A stretch of DNA of 64,000 bases from Magnaporthiopsis rhizophila (Eukaryota; Ascomycota; Sordariomycetes; Magnaporthales; Magnaporthaceae). Below, piece by piece: positions 32,801 through 45,156 of the stretch (within the stretch, counting starts at the first letter, position 1; each line of letters opens with the position of its first letter). The DNA lies in contig PYSS01000111.1 in NCBI GenBank assembly GCA_003049465.1, positions 62,001 to 126,000 on the forward strand, given 5' to 3'. The position numbers and the translations under genes are program-made. Under the pieces are notes generated by a model that was not told the DNA's origin, did no database searches, and worked only from the letters and a program-made list of their open reading frames with translations.

Positions 32801-35401
32801 GGTTTTTTTATTGGTTAATGGCAATTTTTTTCATTAGATTTGTTCGGTAATCCAATTTATTAAAGGGTTATATTTTTTGAGTTATAAAAAGCCTAAAATC
32901 AGGTTTTTCTTTTTTATATTTATAATATTCAGGGTTATTTTGCAGGTTTTTTCCAGGAGTTAAAATTTGAATTAATCAGTTTTAGTATCGATTTTTTTTC
33001 GTTAAACGTGATTGGTTTTTATTTCACTATTATAAGGTTATATGGTTTTTTTTTTGATATATCAGAATACTGTACCTTTTTACCGTTTTTGGCAAAAAAT
33101 AATTTTTTTAGGTTTTATAATCGATTATAATTTTTATTTTTTGCTTTTTCCAGTATATTATTATCCTGATATGCTTATATTGGTTAATAATTGTTATTAT
33201 TAGAAATTTTGCTGGTTATTGCCCTATTTGTGCCCTATTTTTGGGTAAATTTTTTAGTTTTTTGCTTAGGGCGCCTATTTTCGGGCCTTAATTGCTCCTA
33301 TTAATCGGGCAAACCCGTTTATCCAGGCTTTTATTTTTTTTATATATATATTTTGCATTTTAGTTTTTTGTATATTTGGTATATAAGGATTTTTATTAAG
33401 CATATTATAAAATATATTAATAATAATTCGAAAATTGCTGCAAAACTTTTGTAATCCATTTTTGTTATTTACCATTTCGGAAGCTAATATTCCTATTATA
33501 AGTATTATACTGATCCTTTTCCTTTTTTTTGTGGGAAAAAATTGTGCTTTAGTTTTTTAACCATATACCACCGGTAATTATTATATAGGCATTTGGCCCA
33601 AAAAAGTTTATCGTAATAGCCCGTATTAGGGTCCATATTTTTGTGGTTTAGCGCATATAACTGTGCTAACCGTTAATTTAGGTTCGGAATATCCTCAAAT
33701 AGTGCCCCGTAATAAATAACCGATTGGTTATCCTTTAATTAATCCAGGGATTTTTTTTTATTATCCTGCGCCGGTTTTTTGCATATCAAACCGCCGATAG
33801 GTTTTGGTTAATCCTAAAATTATCAGTTTATTTTCAAAAACCTGAGTAAAATGTACGCTTTTTGTATTTTTTTTTTGGTTATAAAGGATTATTTCCTTAT
33901 ATCGATTAGTTACTGATCAAATTTTTGCTGAAATTTTTTAAAATTAATAATATATTATTATTATTATTTACCAAATCCCTTATTATTAGGGCCTATTTCC
34001 GTGGTTTTTTTAAATTTTATTAGGTTTAGTTTTTTTTTCTAAATTTATATTAAATATATTTGGCCCAAAAACTGTTTTATTTTTTCGTTTGTGCCTAAAT
34101 TTTCCTCGAAATTATTAACCGAAATATTCGATACGCCTTTGCACTGGGCTAGCTTTTTAAATTCCTTTAAAACGTGCGCTGCTGTGCTATTTTTTTTTTC
34201 GGATATTATAAAATTAATAGTTGCCCTAACCTTTTTTTTATTATCGATCCGGGATTAATCAATCCGTTATATTATAGCAATTTATCATTTTGGATAATAC
34301 CCTGTGATATTTTTATCGAAATAATGGATTATGCAATTTTCGTTAAAGCAATAAATCCAATTAAAAAATACTCCGGAACACAGGCTTCCTTTTTTTATTT
34401 ATTATATTACCCTGGGTAAAGCCGGAATTATGGGTTCGTATTTTTTTGGCGCGCTTTTTCGGCGAAAAACAGCCGTTTATCGGTTTTTTTACGGACAGTT
34501 TTTTTTAATATATTTTTTTTTCCCATATTTAAAATATTTCCCGTTTTTTGGATTTTTAAAGCTAATATATTTTTGTTTTTTTTGCTGGTGTATAATTCCA
34601 GCACTAAAATTTATAAATCCAGGGTGTATATTATAAACTATAAATTATTATTATTTTGCCTTTTTCTGGTTAGCTTTATTATTTTGCGCTATTGGCTTGG
34701 TTTGTTAAACTTTTTTCTCGAGGCAACATTTGTATAATTTATCACTAATATAAACAGCCGTAATAATATAATTAACAAAATTTTCAGGTTATTTTTATTT
34801 GAACAGCTCGTTTTTTATATTATCCTTTAACCCTTAATAAAATTGGGTTATTTTGATATTCTCCGTCCAATTAAGCTTATTAACCAATTATTAAAACTTG
34901 GAAATATAAATTAATACAGGGCCTTTTTGCCGAAGTTAAAGCAATTTTTTTTCGGCCACCCATCTTTTATTAACTTGTCCGAAAATTTTAGCAACCTTTT
35001 TTCCGAACTTTTCGAAATTGGCAAATACCAGCTTGGTTTTTTTTTTTAAACTTATCGTGCCCCTTTAAATAATCAAACCAAATGGGTTCGAACCAATCCT
35101 TAACCTTACCATCCAAATATATAGCTATATAAATAACTTTTTACTTTTCCCATTAAAAATGGTTTTAATAAAACAAAAAATATCCTTTGCATTTGGTTAG
35201 GAACGTTTTGATCTTGCCTTTTTTCCTATTGTATTTATCAGGCAAAAAAAATTTATAAAATTTAACAATAATATAGGGCTCGGTTTGAGCTTTTTTAAAT
35301 TTTTCGATTTTTGTGATAAATATTTGCATGGCTGCCGAAAGATTATTGTACAATTTGCCAGCAATAATAATATTTTTGGATTTTTTGCCTGCGGTTAATA
35401 T
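29823..35401 (-). pseudogene. E3 gag-pol polyprotein, RIP-degraded
   Basis: Visible segments are the integrase C-terminal region at 30255-30500 (HKSIGIIPFYTNY), RT at 32202-32414 (YKILFIPKKNRKKRIYINYY), the YLDN active site near 32060, and the gag N-terminus at 35165-35353 (MQIFITKIEKFKKA). The start is inferred at 35401 (ATA). There are many stops. Confidence 0.87.
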
Positions 35402-35452
35402 AATTGCTATTGCTTATTACTTTTGGTAAATACTGAATAGGATCAGTTAAAA

Positions 35453-35950
35453 TGTTACAAATAATTCTTTGCTTTTAGGGTAAAATACGTTAAAAAAGGT
35501 GCTAAACAGTAATATTTTCACAAAATCATTTGTACTGGAACTAAGATAATAACAAAAGTTTCGATTATTTGCCCAAAAGGGTGCCCTGGAGCTAATTTAG
35601 GTTAACTAATACCGAGGCCTTAATTAAAGCTATTTAATATAATAAAAAATCCTTATTTTATATACCCGTAACCCTTCCTTATTTTGTCTGTACCGATTTT
35701 TGGATCTGTTATTTTGTTACAGATCTATAAAGTTTTGGATTTGTTACTCTGCTATAAATCTATAAATTTTTAAATTTATTGCTTTATTACAGATCCATAA
35801 AACCTAATTAGGTAAACGCCCAATCATATAATTTTTTCGCATAGCCTGGTCTTAATCACTCGGCCCCTGGCCTTTATAACTGCGGGGTAAAGGCATCCTG
35901 CTGGGGGTTAGCCCCAGCCCTTCTATCCCCTGCCAGCTATGGTTATAACA
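35453..35950 (-). repeat. E3 5' LTR (right copy)
   Basis: 498 bp, ending GGTTATAACA. The outer 80 bp keep G/C-rich blocks such as GGGGGTTAGCCCCAGCCC, although this end abuts E4 LTR sequence rather than unique DNA. Confidence 0.95.
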
Positions 35951-35955
35951 CTAAC

Positions 35956-36309
35956 TTAAATTGACTGATGCCGAGGCCTTAGTCAAAATTATCTAATATA
36001 ATAGGAAATCCTTGCCTTATATACCTGTGACCCTTCCTTATTTTGTCTGTACCGATTTTTGGATCTGTTATTTTGTTACAAATCCATAAAGTTTTGGATC
36101 TGTTGCTTTGTTACAAATCTACAAATCCTTAGATTTATTACTTTATTACAGATCCATAAAACCTGATTAGATAAACGCCCAATTATATAATTTTTTCGCA
36201 TAACCTGGCCTTAATTACTCGGCCCCTGGCCTTTATAACTGCGGGGTAAAAGCATCCTGCTGGGGGTTAGCCCCAGCCCTTTTATTTTTTGCCAATTATG
36301 GTTATAATA
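35956..36309 (-). repeat. E4 3' LTR, remaining 354 bp (after E3)
   Basis: Continues the LTR begun at 28535 after the CTAAC duplication. Together they give 498 bp. It contains the three-unit U3 repeat (about 36055-36165). Confidence 0.95.
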
Positions 36310-36422
36310 TTAGGTTTCCCTTTTTAGGCCAAATCCTTTTGGCCACACCTATAGCCCTATCCTTCTGTTAATAATAAATATTTTCCTTTTTTACCAATTC
36401 CCGTCCCTTTTTTCCTAACAAA

Positions 36423-36947
36423 ATGTTTGGTTAGGTGCAAAAATACTATCCTGCCAAAAAAACCCTTTACTGCAAAAAACTTTTGGCCACCGTTCTTTTT
36501 TATTTTTTTGATATGCCTTTTTATTTTTATTATAAATTTTTTGGTCGGTTTTCCTGCGCGGTTTTTTTTCAGAATTTTTTTTGGTGCATAAAATGCCTTT
36601 GTATTAACCGTTTTGATTATAACATTTTAAACCCTTTTTTTACCAAGCTTCGGAATATTATGGTCCAGTATAATAAACTGAAAGCTAAACTCGAAAAAGC
36701 AAAAAAAAAGGTTTTTTATTTATAATAACAAAAACATATATGGTTGGAAAAAATAATACGTGCGGTATATCGTAAAATTAATAATATAAAAGAATTAAAA
36801 CAGGTTAAGCGGGAAAAGGCCGGACAGGCAGCCATTTAGGCTTTTGCAGTACTTTTTGCCCCGCTGTTCCCCAACTTTCCTCCGTTATTTCCGAGCTGGG
36901 CCGATCATAGGATTAATCCCGATTTTGATTTGCTGGTTCTATTTTAA
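36423..36947 (+). pseudogene. E4 antisense ORF: best-preserved N-terminus of the six-Cys protein
   Basis: 525 bp in phase from an intact ATG to TAA, with a TAG four codons in and a few later stops. From 36435 it reads openly for 96 residues. The cluster keeps Cys at positions 3, 4 and 5 (GRFSC ... WCIKCL), while positions 1, 2 and 6 are Tyr. A Lys-rich coiled-coil segment follows (KLKAKLEKAKKK). A basic segment and the hydrophobic tail end at 36945-36947. Compared with E1 and E5 it completes the six-cysteine consensus. Confidence 0.7.
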
Positions 36948-36956
36948 TTAGGTAAA

Positions 36957-39900
36957 TTATTCTGGTACGGGTATTCCGAGCCGAAATTCGAATTTTGGCA
37001 CTGGTGTTAATTTTTTACCAAAAGCTTTCCGTTGATATTTTTCAAAAATTTTTGGTGCACCTTTTAGATTTATTTTTTTTTCCCAAATGCTTTTTTTAAT
37101 TTCGTACCCTGCCTATTTAATTAAATAATGCTTGGTTCTGTTGATAATTTTTTTGTTTAAAATTTTTTCAATTTTGTACTTTTATTTTGGGTCGATTTTT
37201 ATTAATTTGTTGCTGTTAAACCCTGGTGGTGCTAGTTTAAGCAAATTAATATAAAAAATCGGATAATTTTTCATGGTTAATAATAATTAAAGTTCGTAAT
37301 TAATATCGGAAACCTTTTTTAGGATTTTAAACGGTTTTAATTTTTTATGGTTTAGTTTATTGCTTAATTATTTTATTTTAATATTGTATCGAAAAAGATA
37401 AATGCTATCCCCCTTTTTAAAGGTTAGTTTTTTAATTTTTTTTTTGTTAACCTGCATAAATATATATTATTGCAATTTTTTTAGCTTTGCCTGAAAATTT
37501 TTGTACAGTTTGGTAAATTTTTTTACCTGTATTTTTGCTATTGAAGCATATAATTTTGCCTTAAATTTTTTATGCACCGTAAATATATACCTATAATTTA
37601 TATAAAACGGTATAATTTCCGTACTTTTATACACTGAATTATTATATATAAACTAAATTATAAAAAATAATTATACCCAATTATTTTATTTATAATTAAT
37701 AAAATAATATAAATATTATTTTATGGTTTGGTTTGTTTGTTCCGTTTATTTATCCGTTTAAGGATAATAAGTTATGAAAAAGGCATATTTTGCACCTAAA
37801 TTTATTATAAACTGTTTCCAAAATTTGCTATTAAATAATTTATCTCGGTTTAAAATTATGTGTTCCGGTGTTCCGTATTCCACAATTATATTCCGGATAA
37901 AAATATAAGCTAGGTTTATAATTTTTGCGTTTTTTTTAAACGGTAGGTATATAGCATATTTGGTAAATCGGTTAATTATTACCATAATATTATTGTACTG
38001 GATATTTATAAGGGGTTTTTTTGATTTGGATAACCCTATAATAAAATCCGCCGTAACTTTTTACCATGCTTTGCTAAATACTAGCAAAGGTTATAATAAT
38101 CCATAAGGTTTGTATTTGCTGGTTTTATTTTTTGTATAATCTTTGCAATCCTTAATTATATTTTGTATTTTGGCACAAATTTCTGTAAACCCGTAATATT
38201 ACCGAAGCTTTTTCCAAATTTTGGCAACCTTTTGATATTTATTAGCTATTTGGCTATAAATTTGCTGGATTTTTTTTGGGGTTTAACTTTTTTATCGGGT
38301 TATTTTGGCTAATGCCCGCTATACCGGAACCAGGGATCCGTTTGGTTTTTTGGCCAAAACTGCGCGTGTTTTTGGTGGTATATTTACCTAATGGTTTAAT
38401 TAATAGCTTAAAGCATCCGCTCGGCCGTTTTTTAACCCTTTTTTAACCTCGATTCGGAGGTTATAATCTTAAAAAAATTAGCTTTATCGAATTTATCTTT
38501 TATTTAATACTTAGCTAATGGGAAATTATAATAGGTTTTTGTGATCGGTGTATATTATAATTTGATGATTGGCTTTGCACAAATATACCTTTTATTTTTC
38601 CAAAACTTTAATAATAGCAAAAAGCTTTTTGTTATAAATCTGATAATTTAGCTTAGATCCATTTAATTTTTGCAAAAAGAATATGCAAAGGTGCAATTTT
38701 TTTTGGTTATTTTGCTATTTTAGTTGTTTTTTAATAGCAAAATTCGACGTATTAATTTTGATTTTAAAGGGTTTTTCTGGGTTTGGTATTGCCAGTACCG
38801 GTATTTAAATAATAGCTTTTTTTAGCAATTTAAAAGCTATTTATTTTTGTGTTCCCTAATAAAATTGGGTGTTATTTTTGGTAAAATCCGTAAATAATAT
38901 AACCTTTTTGCTAAAATTTCGGATAAACCTTCGATAAAAATTTAAAAACCCTAAAAAGCCTTGTATTTTTTTAATTATAATAAATACAGGCCAATTTTTT
39001 ATTGCCTGTACCTTTTTGGGTTTTATCCGAACTTTTCCTTGCCTAATAATAAACCTAAGGAAGATTACCTTTAGGGAGTGCCATATGCATTTATCCGGGT
39101 TAACCAGAAGCTTTATATTTTGCAATTTTTGCAGTATTTTGTGCACATATTATTTGTATTTTTTTAGCATTTTTAAAAAGATCAGGATATTATTCAGATA
39201 TATAAAGGTAAAAATGTTAAGGTACTTTTATAATACGTGGTTAATTATTTGCTGGAATATGGTTGGTGCATTGGTAAGCCCGAAGGTTATTACCAGTGAT
39301 TCGAAAATTTCAAGCTTGGTTCGAAAAGCGGTTTTCTATTTATTTCCTTTTTTAATTTTTAGCAGGTTATAAGTTTTGCATAAATTTAGGGCTATAAATT
39401 ACCGGCTTTTCCCGAGCTTATCCCTAAATTTATCAATTAGGGGTAAAGGATACCGATTTTTTATTATTTTTTGATTTAACGAATAATAATCGATATATAT
39501 CCGTTTTTCCCTGTTTTTTTTGGGGATAAACAAAATCTTATATCCCATAAGGAAATTGGAAAGTTTGGTAAATCCCTTTCTGATTTTTTTTTAAATTATT
39601 TCTATAGCAGCCTTTTTTTATCGAGGATTTAATCGGTACAGCTTTTGATATTTAAATTATGCTTCCGGTTTAAGCTTAATATTATAGTTAAACGGTTTAT
39701 ATTTTGGTAATACCGTTTCCAAATTTTTTTGAAACAGTTTCCAATATTTGTGGTATTTTTTAAAAACGTTTTTAAATTCCTTTTTGGTGATTTTTTGCTT
39801 ATCAGGTTCGTTTGCGTTCGTGTTTATTAATATTTCGGTTGGTGCGGTTTGCCAGGGTTAATTGCCAAATCTTGCCGCCATTATAACTGCCCTTTCTGGT

Positions 39901-42531
39901 GTCCGTTTTTTATTACCCGGGATTCGTGGCTATTAGGCTTTCTTATTGGTCAATAGCAACTTTTTTCATTAAATTTATTCGATAACCCAATTTATTAAAA
40001 GGTTATATTTTTTGAGCTATGGAAGGCCTAAAATTAGGTTTTCCCTTTTTATATTTATAACGTTCAGGATTATTTTGCAGGTTTTTCCCAAAAATTAAAA
40101 TTTGAATTAATCAGTTTTAGTATTAATCCTTCCTCCGTTAAATGTAATTAGCTTTTATTTTATTATTATAAGGTTATATAGTTCCTTTTTTTGATATATC
40201 GAAATGCTGTACCTTTTTACCGCTTTTAGCGAAAAATAGTTTTTTTAGGCTTTATAATCGATTATAATTTTTATTTTTTGCCTTTTCCAGTATATTATTA
40301 TTTTGATATACTTATACTGGTCGGTAATCGTTATTATTAGGAATTTTACTGATTATTGCCCTATTCGTGCCCTATTTTCGGATAAACTCCCTAATTTTTT
40401 GTTTGGGATGCCTGCTTTCGGGCCTCGATTATTTTTATCGATCGGGCAAATTTATCCGTCCAGGCCTTTGCTTTTTCTTCCATATATATTTTGCACTCCG
40501 GTTTTCCGCATATTTGGTATATAAGGATTTCTGCTAAGCATATTATAAGGTATATTAGCAATAGCTCGAAAATTGCTGCAAAATTTTTATAACCCATTTT
40601 TGTTATTCACCATTTCGGAAATTGGTATTTTTGTTATGGGTATTATACTGGTCCTTTTTTTTTTTGTAGGAAAAAATTATACTTTAGCTTTTTGGTTATA
40701 TATTACCGGCAATTATTATACAAGCATTCGGCCCAAAAAAATTTATCGTAATAGCCCGTATTAGGATCCATATTTTTATAATTTAATGCATATAACTGCG
40801 CTAATCGTTGGTCCAAATTTGGAATGTTTTTAAATAGTGCCTTATAATAGATAACTGATTGATGATTCCTTAACCAATCCAGGGGTTTTTTTTTATTGTT
40901 TTGCGCCGGTTTTTTGCATATTAAACTACCGATAGGTTTGGGCTAATCCCAAAATTATCGATTTATTTCCAAAAACCTAAATAAAATATACGCTTTCCGT
41001 ATTTTTTTTTGGTTATAAAGGGTTATTTTTTTATATTGATTAATTATTAATCAAATTTTTGCTGGAGTTTTTTGAAATTAATAATGTATTATTATTATTA
41101 TTTACCAAATTTTTTATTGCTAGGGCCCGTTTTTATAATTCCCCTGAATTTTGTTAGGTTTAGTCCTTTTTTTTGAATTTGTATCAAACGCGTTTGGCCC
41201 AAAGGCTGTTCCATTTTTTTGTTTATACCTGAGTTTTTCTCGGAATTGTTAACTGAAATGTTCGATACGCTTTTGCACTGGGCTAGCTTTTTAAATTTTT
41301 TTAAAACGTGCGCTGCTGCGCTATTTTTTTTTCGGATATTATAAAATTGGTGGTTGCCCCGACCTTTTTTTTATTACCGATCCGGGATTGGTTAACCCGT
41401 TATATTATAGTAATTTATCATTTTGGGTAATACCCTATAACATTTTTATCGGAGTAATAAACCATGCAATTCTTATTAAAATAATAGGTTTAATTGAATA
41501 ATGCTCCGGAATATAAGCTTTTTTTTTTGTTTATTATATTACCCTGGGTAAGGCCGGAATTATAGGTTTATATTTTTTTGGCGCGCTTTTTTGGCAAAAA
41601 ACGGCCGTTTATTGGTTTTTTTGCGGATAATCTTTTTAATATATCCTTTTTTTTTATATTTAAAATATTTCCCGTTTTTTGGATTTTTAAACCTAACGTA
41701 CTTTTATTTTTTTTGCTGGTGTATGGTTTTAGTGCTAAGATTTATGGATCCAGGGTATATATTATAAGCTGTGGATTATTGCTATTTTGCTTTTTTTTGG
41801 TTAGCTTTATTATTTTGTGCCATTGGTTTAATTTGCTAAATTTTTTTCTCGAAGCAATATTTATATAATTTGTTATTAATACCAATGGTTATAATAATAT
41901 AATTAACAAAATTTTCAGATTATTCCTGCTTAAACAGCTTATTTTTCACATTATTTTTTAGCTTTTAATAAAACTGGATTATTTTAATATCCTCCGTCCA
42001 ATTAAATTTGTTAACCAATTATTAAAATTTAAAAATATAAATTAATACAGGGCCTTTTTGCCGAAACTAAAACAATTTTTTTTCGGCCACCCGTTTTTTA
42101 TCGATTTGTTCGAAAATTTTAGCAACTTTTTCTCCGAACTTTTCGAAATCGGCAAATACCAGCTTGGTTTCCTTTTTGGACTTATCGTGCCCCTTTAAAT
42201 AATTAAATTAAATAGGTTCGAATCAATCCTTAACCTTAACATCCAAATATATAGCTATATAAGTAATTTTCTGCTTTTTTTATTAAAAATGGTCTCGACA
42301 AAACAAAAAATACCCCTTATATTTGGTCAGGAACATTTTGATTTTGCCTTTTTTTTTATTATATTTATCAGGTAAGGGGAATTTGTAAAACTTAACGGTA
42401 ATATAAGGCTCGGTTTGAGCTTTTTTAAATTTTTCGATTTCCGTGATAAATACTTATATAACCGCCGAAAAATTATTATACAATTTGCCAGTAATAATAA
42501 TATTTTTGGGTTTTTTGCCTGCGGTTAATAT
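36957..42531 (-). pseudogene. E4 gag-pol polyprotein, RIP-degraded
   Basis: The integrase core is visible at 37758-37985 (NRFTKYAIYLPF, then VEYGTPEHIIL). The RT end and connection lie at 38856-39146 (FLGFLNFYRRFI). The RT active site near 39200 is YLNN, so both Asp residues are gone. The gag start is inferred at 42531 (ATA). The whole frame is littered with stops. Confidence 0.87.
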
Positions 42532-42582
42532 AATTATTATTATTTGTTATTTTCGGTAAATACTGAACAGGATCAGTTAAAA

Positions 42583-43080
42583 TGTTACAAATGGTTTTTT
42601 ATTTTTAGGGTAAGGTATATTAGGAAAGGTGCTAAATAATAATATTTTTATAAGGTTATTTGTGCTAAAATTAGGATAATAATAAAAATTTCGATTATTT
42701 ACCCAAAGGGATACCCTAAAGCTAATTTAGGTTAATTAATGCCAAAGCCTTAATTAAAATTATTTAATATAATAAAAATTTTTTGCCTTATATACCCGTA
42801 ACCCTTCCTTATTTTATCTGTACCAATTTTTGGATTTATTGCTTTGTTACAAATTTATAAAGTTTTGGATCTGTTGCTTTGCTACAGATCCACAGATTTT
42901 TGGATTTGTTGCTTTATTACAGATCCACAAAGCCTGATTAGGTAAGCGCCCAATCACGTGATTTCTTCGCGTAGCCTGGCCTTAGTTACTCGGCCCCTGG
43001 CCTTTATGACTGCGGGGTAAAGGCGTCCTGCTGGGGGTTAGCCCCAGCCCTTCTGTCCCCTGCCAGCTGTGGTCGTAACA
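42583..43080 (-). repeat. E4 5' LTR (right copy)
   Basis: 498 bp. The inner 350 bp are strongly AT-shifted. The outer 150 bp (42930-43080) are GC-rich and end in an intact GTCGTAACA before the AACAC duplication. Confidence 0.95.
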
Positions 43081-43085
43081 AACAC

Positions 43086-43190
43086 CTCCCAGGCTTGATC
43101 GCTGGCAAGATATAGCCCCGTGACCGGGTTAACAGTAACCCTGGGCCGTTTCCCAAAAACGATAGACGATCAGATAACATTTGCGTTTAA
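43086..43190 (-). pseudogene. Myb/SANT-like protein, N-terminal part
   Basis: The minus strand reads FGKRPRVTVNPVTGLYLASD and runs into the E4 insertion site, continuing at 28529 in the same frame when E4 and its duplication are removed. A TGA lies about ten codons upstream of this motif at a probable Arg codon. The true N-terminus is not found. Confidence 0.55.
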
Positions 43191-44159
43191 ATAATCAGAC
43201 AATAATAATACTGCCTTTTTAACCGCAAATATTTGTTATAACTCCGATTAGTAATATTTGGCAATTTCCAAGCCAACAAACAGTCCCCGGCGCGGCAAAC
43301 GATGCTAAGCTCTGGAAACGCTTAATAACTTACAGCAATCTCCAGCGCAGCAAATAATCTTGCTATATAAACAATACATTTGCGGCCCAGCCTATTAACG
43401 AAACTATTTAAGTAATAGCAAGGCAAATTACGCCCCTAACGTTAAAAAAATCTATCCTTTTAACAATTTTATCCGGGTGCAGGCTCCAATATTGCATTAT
43501 ATAAAATTATTATCAAGGCTGGTGATACACTGGGTTTTGTACCAGGCCAATAAAAAGGGCGCTTTACTTTTAAAAATAACGGTCGCCTGTAACCGTAACG
43601 CAACCTGCAGGAAACCGCGGGCTTTTCCCCTTATTAATTAATCACCCACCCTGGCGGAAAAGCAACAGCAGCAGGAAAAATATATTAGCCTAAGGAACCC
43701 ATGCCCATATATCGACGGGGTTATATTAACCGAGTTTCTTACCTACCTAATATTTTTTGGAACTTCACCCGCCACGCTATCACCTCCTTATAATACCATA
43801 TTCCGTATATTCCTACGGTGCAAGCAAGGAGTGGAAGGTTTCGCTTTGGTCAGGAGGTGCAAGAAAAACGCAGCACAGCTTTAGGCCTTTTACGCACGCG
43901 TGTAGCAGGCCGCCGATTACCTTTTATTTATTTTTCGGGCAAGATAGCATTTGTATATTTAATAAACCTTTCCCCTCCGCTGCTATCAATATGCTGGTAC
44001 CAGGAATTTCACCACGGATTCCAAGCTAAATTAAACAAAAAGTAACAAATTATAATTATATATCCACCATATCCACTTTTCTGCTTCCAGTACCTAGTGC
44101 GAGGTTTACCTTACAGTACTTAAGCATAACCGCAACACGGCAATAATTTTAAGGCTACC
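43191..44159. other. Unassigned, decayed single-copy sequence
   Basis: Several plus-strand stretches read for 50-90 residues with Gln/Asn-rich character and TAA interruptions (for example 43757-44029). They may be the 5' part of the bZIP relic that follows, but I cannot prove it. Confidence 0.3.
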
Positions 44160-45156
44160 AGTATCGCCTTTCGCCATATCCCAGCACCAGTATACCTATG
44201 CGCCGGCCCCAAAATACTCCCAAAATAGCAACACCTTTGGGTTCCGGGCCAACCCGGAAAAGGACTGGACCAAAATTTCGGATATAACCGAGCGCCGGAA
44301 AATACAAAATCGTTTTGCCCAGCGTTATTACCGTATACAAACCTTCTTTCCATTTACGGATACCTAAACCTGCACCTTCTTACAAACCGCAAGCTAACCT
44401 GCTTTCGGTTTCTCCTATACAGGCAAAAAACTCGCAGGTATTTCCGAAAAATTCCCAAATAGCAATAAACAATCGACCTTCAGCAGCAGCAAATTTTCGC
44501 GCCCCAGAAAAAAGCAGCAGCGCCAATAGCAGCAGCAGCGCCAACAGCAGCAACAGCAGCAACAGCAGCAACAGCAGCAACAGCAGCAACAGCAGCAACA
44601 GCAGCAACAGCAGCAACAACAGTAACAGCAGCAATAACAGCAACAGCAGTAACAACAGCAATAGCAGCAACAGCAGCAACAGCAGCAACAGCAGCAACAG
44701 CAGCAACAGCAGCAATAACAGCAAAAACAAAAAGCTTAATCCGGTGCGCCCTTAACGCAGCCCAAAACTTACCCCAACCAGTTCACGCCGGCAATACAGC
44801 TCGAAAACAAAATTCTTTTTCCGGGACAGTACAATAAGTGGGAAAGATTGCCAACACCTCCCGGGCTTTCCTACTACCCTAAAAAAATGGAACGCTATAG
44901 TATATTACCGCCACACACACAGGCACCGGCGCAGGTTTATTGGGCTATACCGGCGGCTAAGGCCCACCCCAAATACCTCGCTCCATCAACGGTTCCGGTA
45001 ACGCTCCCGCCTATAACAACCACTGGGGATTTAAGCTATAAAAAGGAGGTGGCATTTTACACAAACTACGGATTTATACCCGGTATGGACATATTTATCC
45101 CCACGCCATACAACCATTCGAACTTTTATATAAGTTCCTTATGGCACGAAACTTAA
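44160..45156 (+). pseudogene. bZIP transcription factor with polyQ tract, decayed
   Basis: The plus-strand frame contains a fungal bZIP basic region at 44263-44334: DWTKISDITERRKIQNRFAQ followed by RYYR. The N-R-x-A-Q-x2-Y-R signature is intact except for Ile-to-Phe and Asn-to-Tyr changes. Upstream it is rich in Tyr, Ser, Pro and Gln. The leucine zipper region is unreadable. The frame then enters a long Gln tract (44513-44717) and continues about 140 residues to a TAA at 45154-45156. Stops in the Gln tract are TAA/TAG at Gln codons, as RIP or C-to-T decay would give. The family binds DNA as dimers in the nucleus. It is a relic here. Confidence 0.75.
44513..44717 (+). repeat. (CAGCAA)n trinucleotide tract
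   Basis: About 200 bp of CAG/CAA codons encoding polyglutamine in the bZIP frame, with several Gln codons now TAA or TAG. In the other frames it gives Ser/Asn repeats or, on the minus strand, polyleucine; those are artefacts. Confidence 0.9.

Larger units (their letters stand above)
28679..35950 (-). mobile_element. E3: full-length chromovirus nested in E4
   Basis: 7272 bp with two 498-bp LTRs and the target duplication CTAAC (28674-28678, 35951-35955). It is in the same subfamily and orientation as E4, so this is an insertion of the family into its own LTR. It is the youngest layer at this locus, yet as RIP-mutated inside as its host, which suggests that RIP acted after the nesting or on both. 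Confidence 0.96.
28535..43080 (-). mobile_element. E4: full-length chromovirus with E3 nested in its left LTR
   Basis: LTR ends at 28535 and 43080 are flanked by AACAC (28530-28534, 43081-43085). Removing E3 and one CTAAC leaves 7269 bp, matching E2 (7268 bp). LTRs are 498 bp. It inserted into the Myb/SANT-like gene. Its interior runs 36310-42582 on the minus strand and includes gag-pol and the antisense ORF, all RIP-mutated. It keeps the only ATG start of the antisense ORF in the window. Confidence 0.95.

Noticed and set aside
44380..44730. Open minus-strand frame of more than 60 consecutive leucines
   Set aside because: It is the reverse of the CAG/CAA tract. The plus-strand Gln frame connects to a bZIP basic region and a 140-residue tail, so the Leu frame is a shadow.
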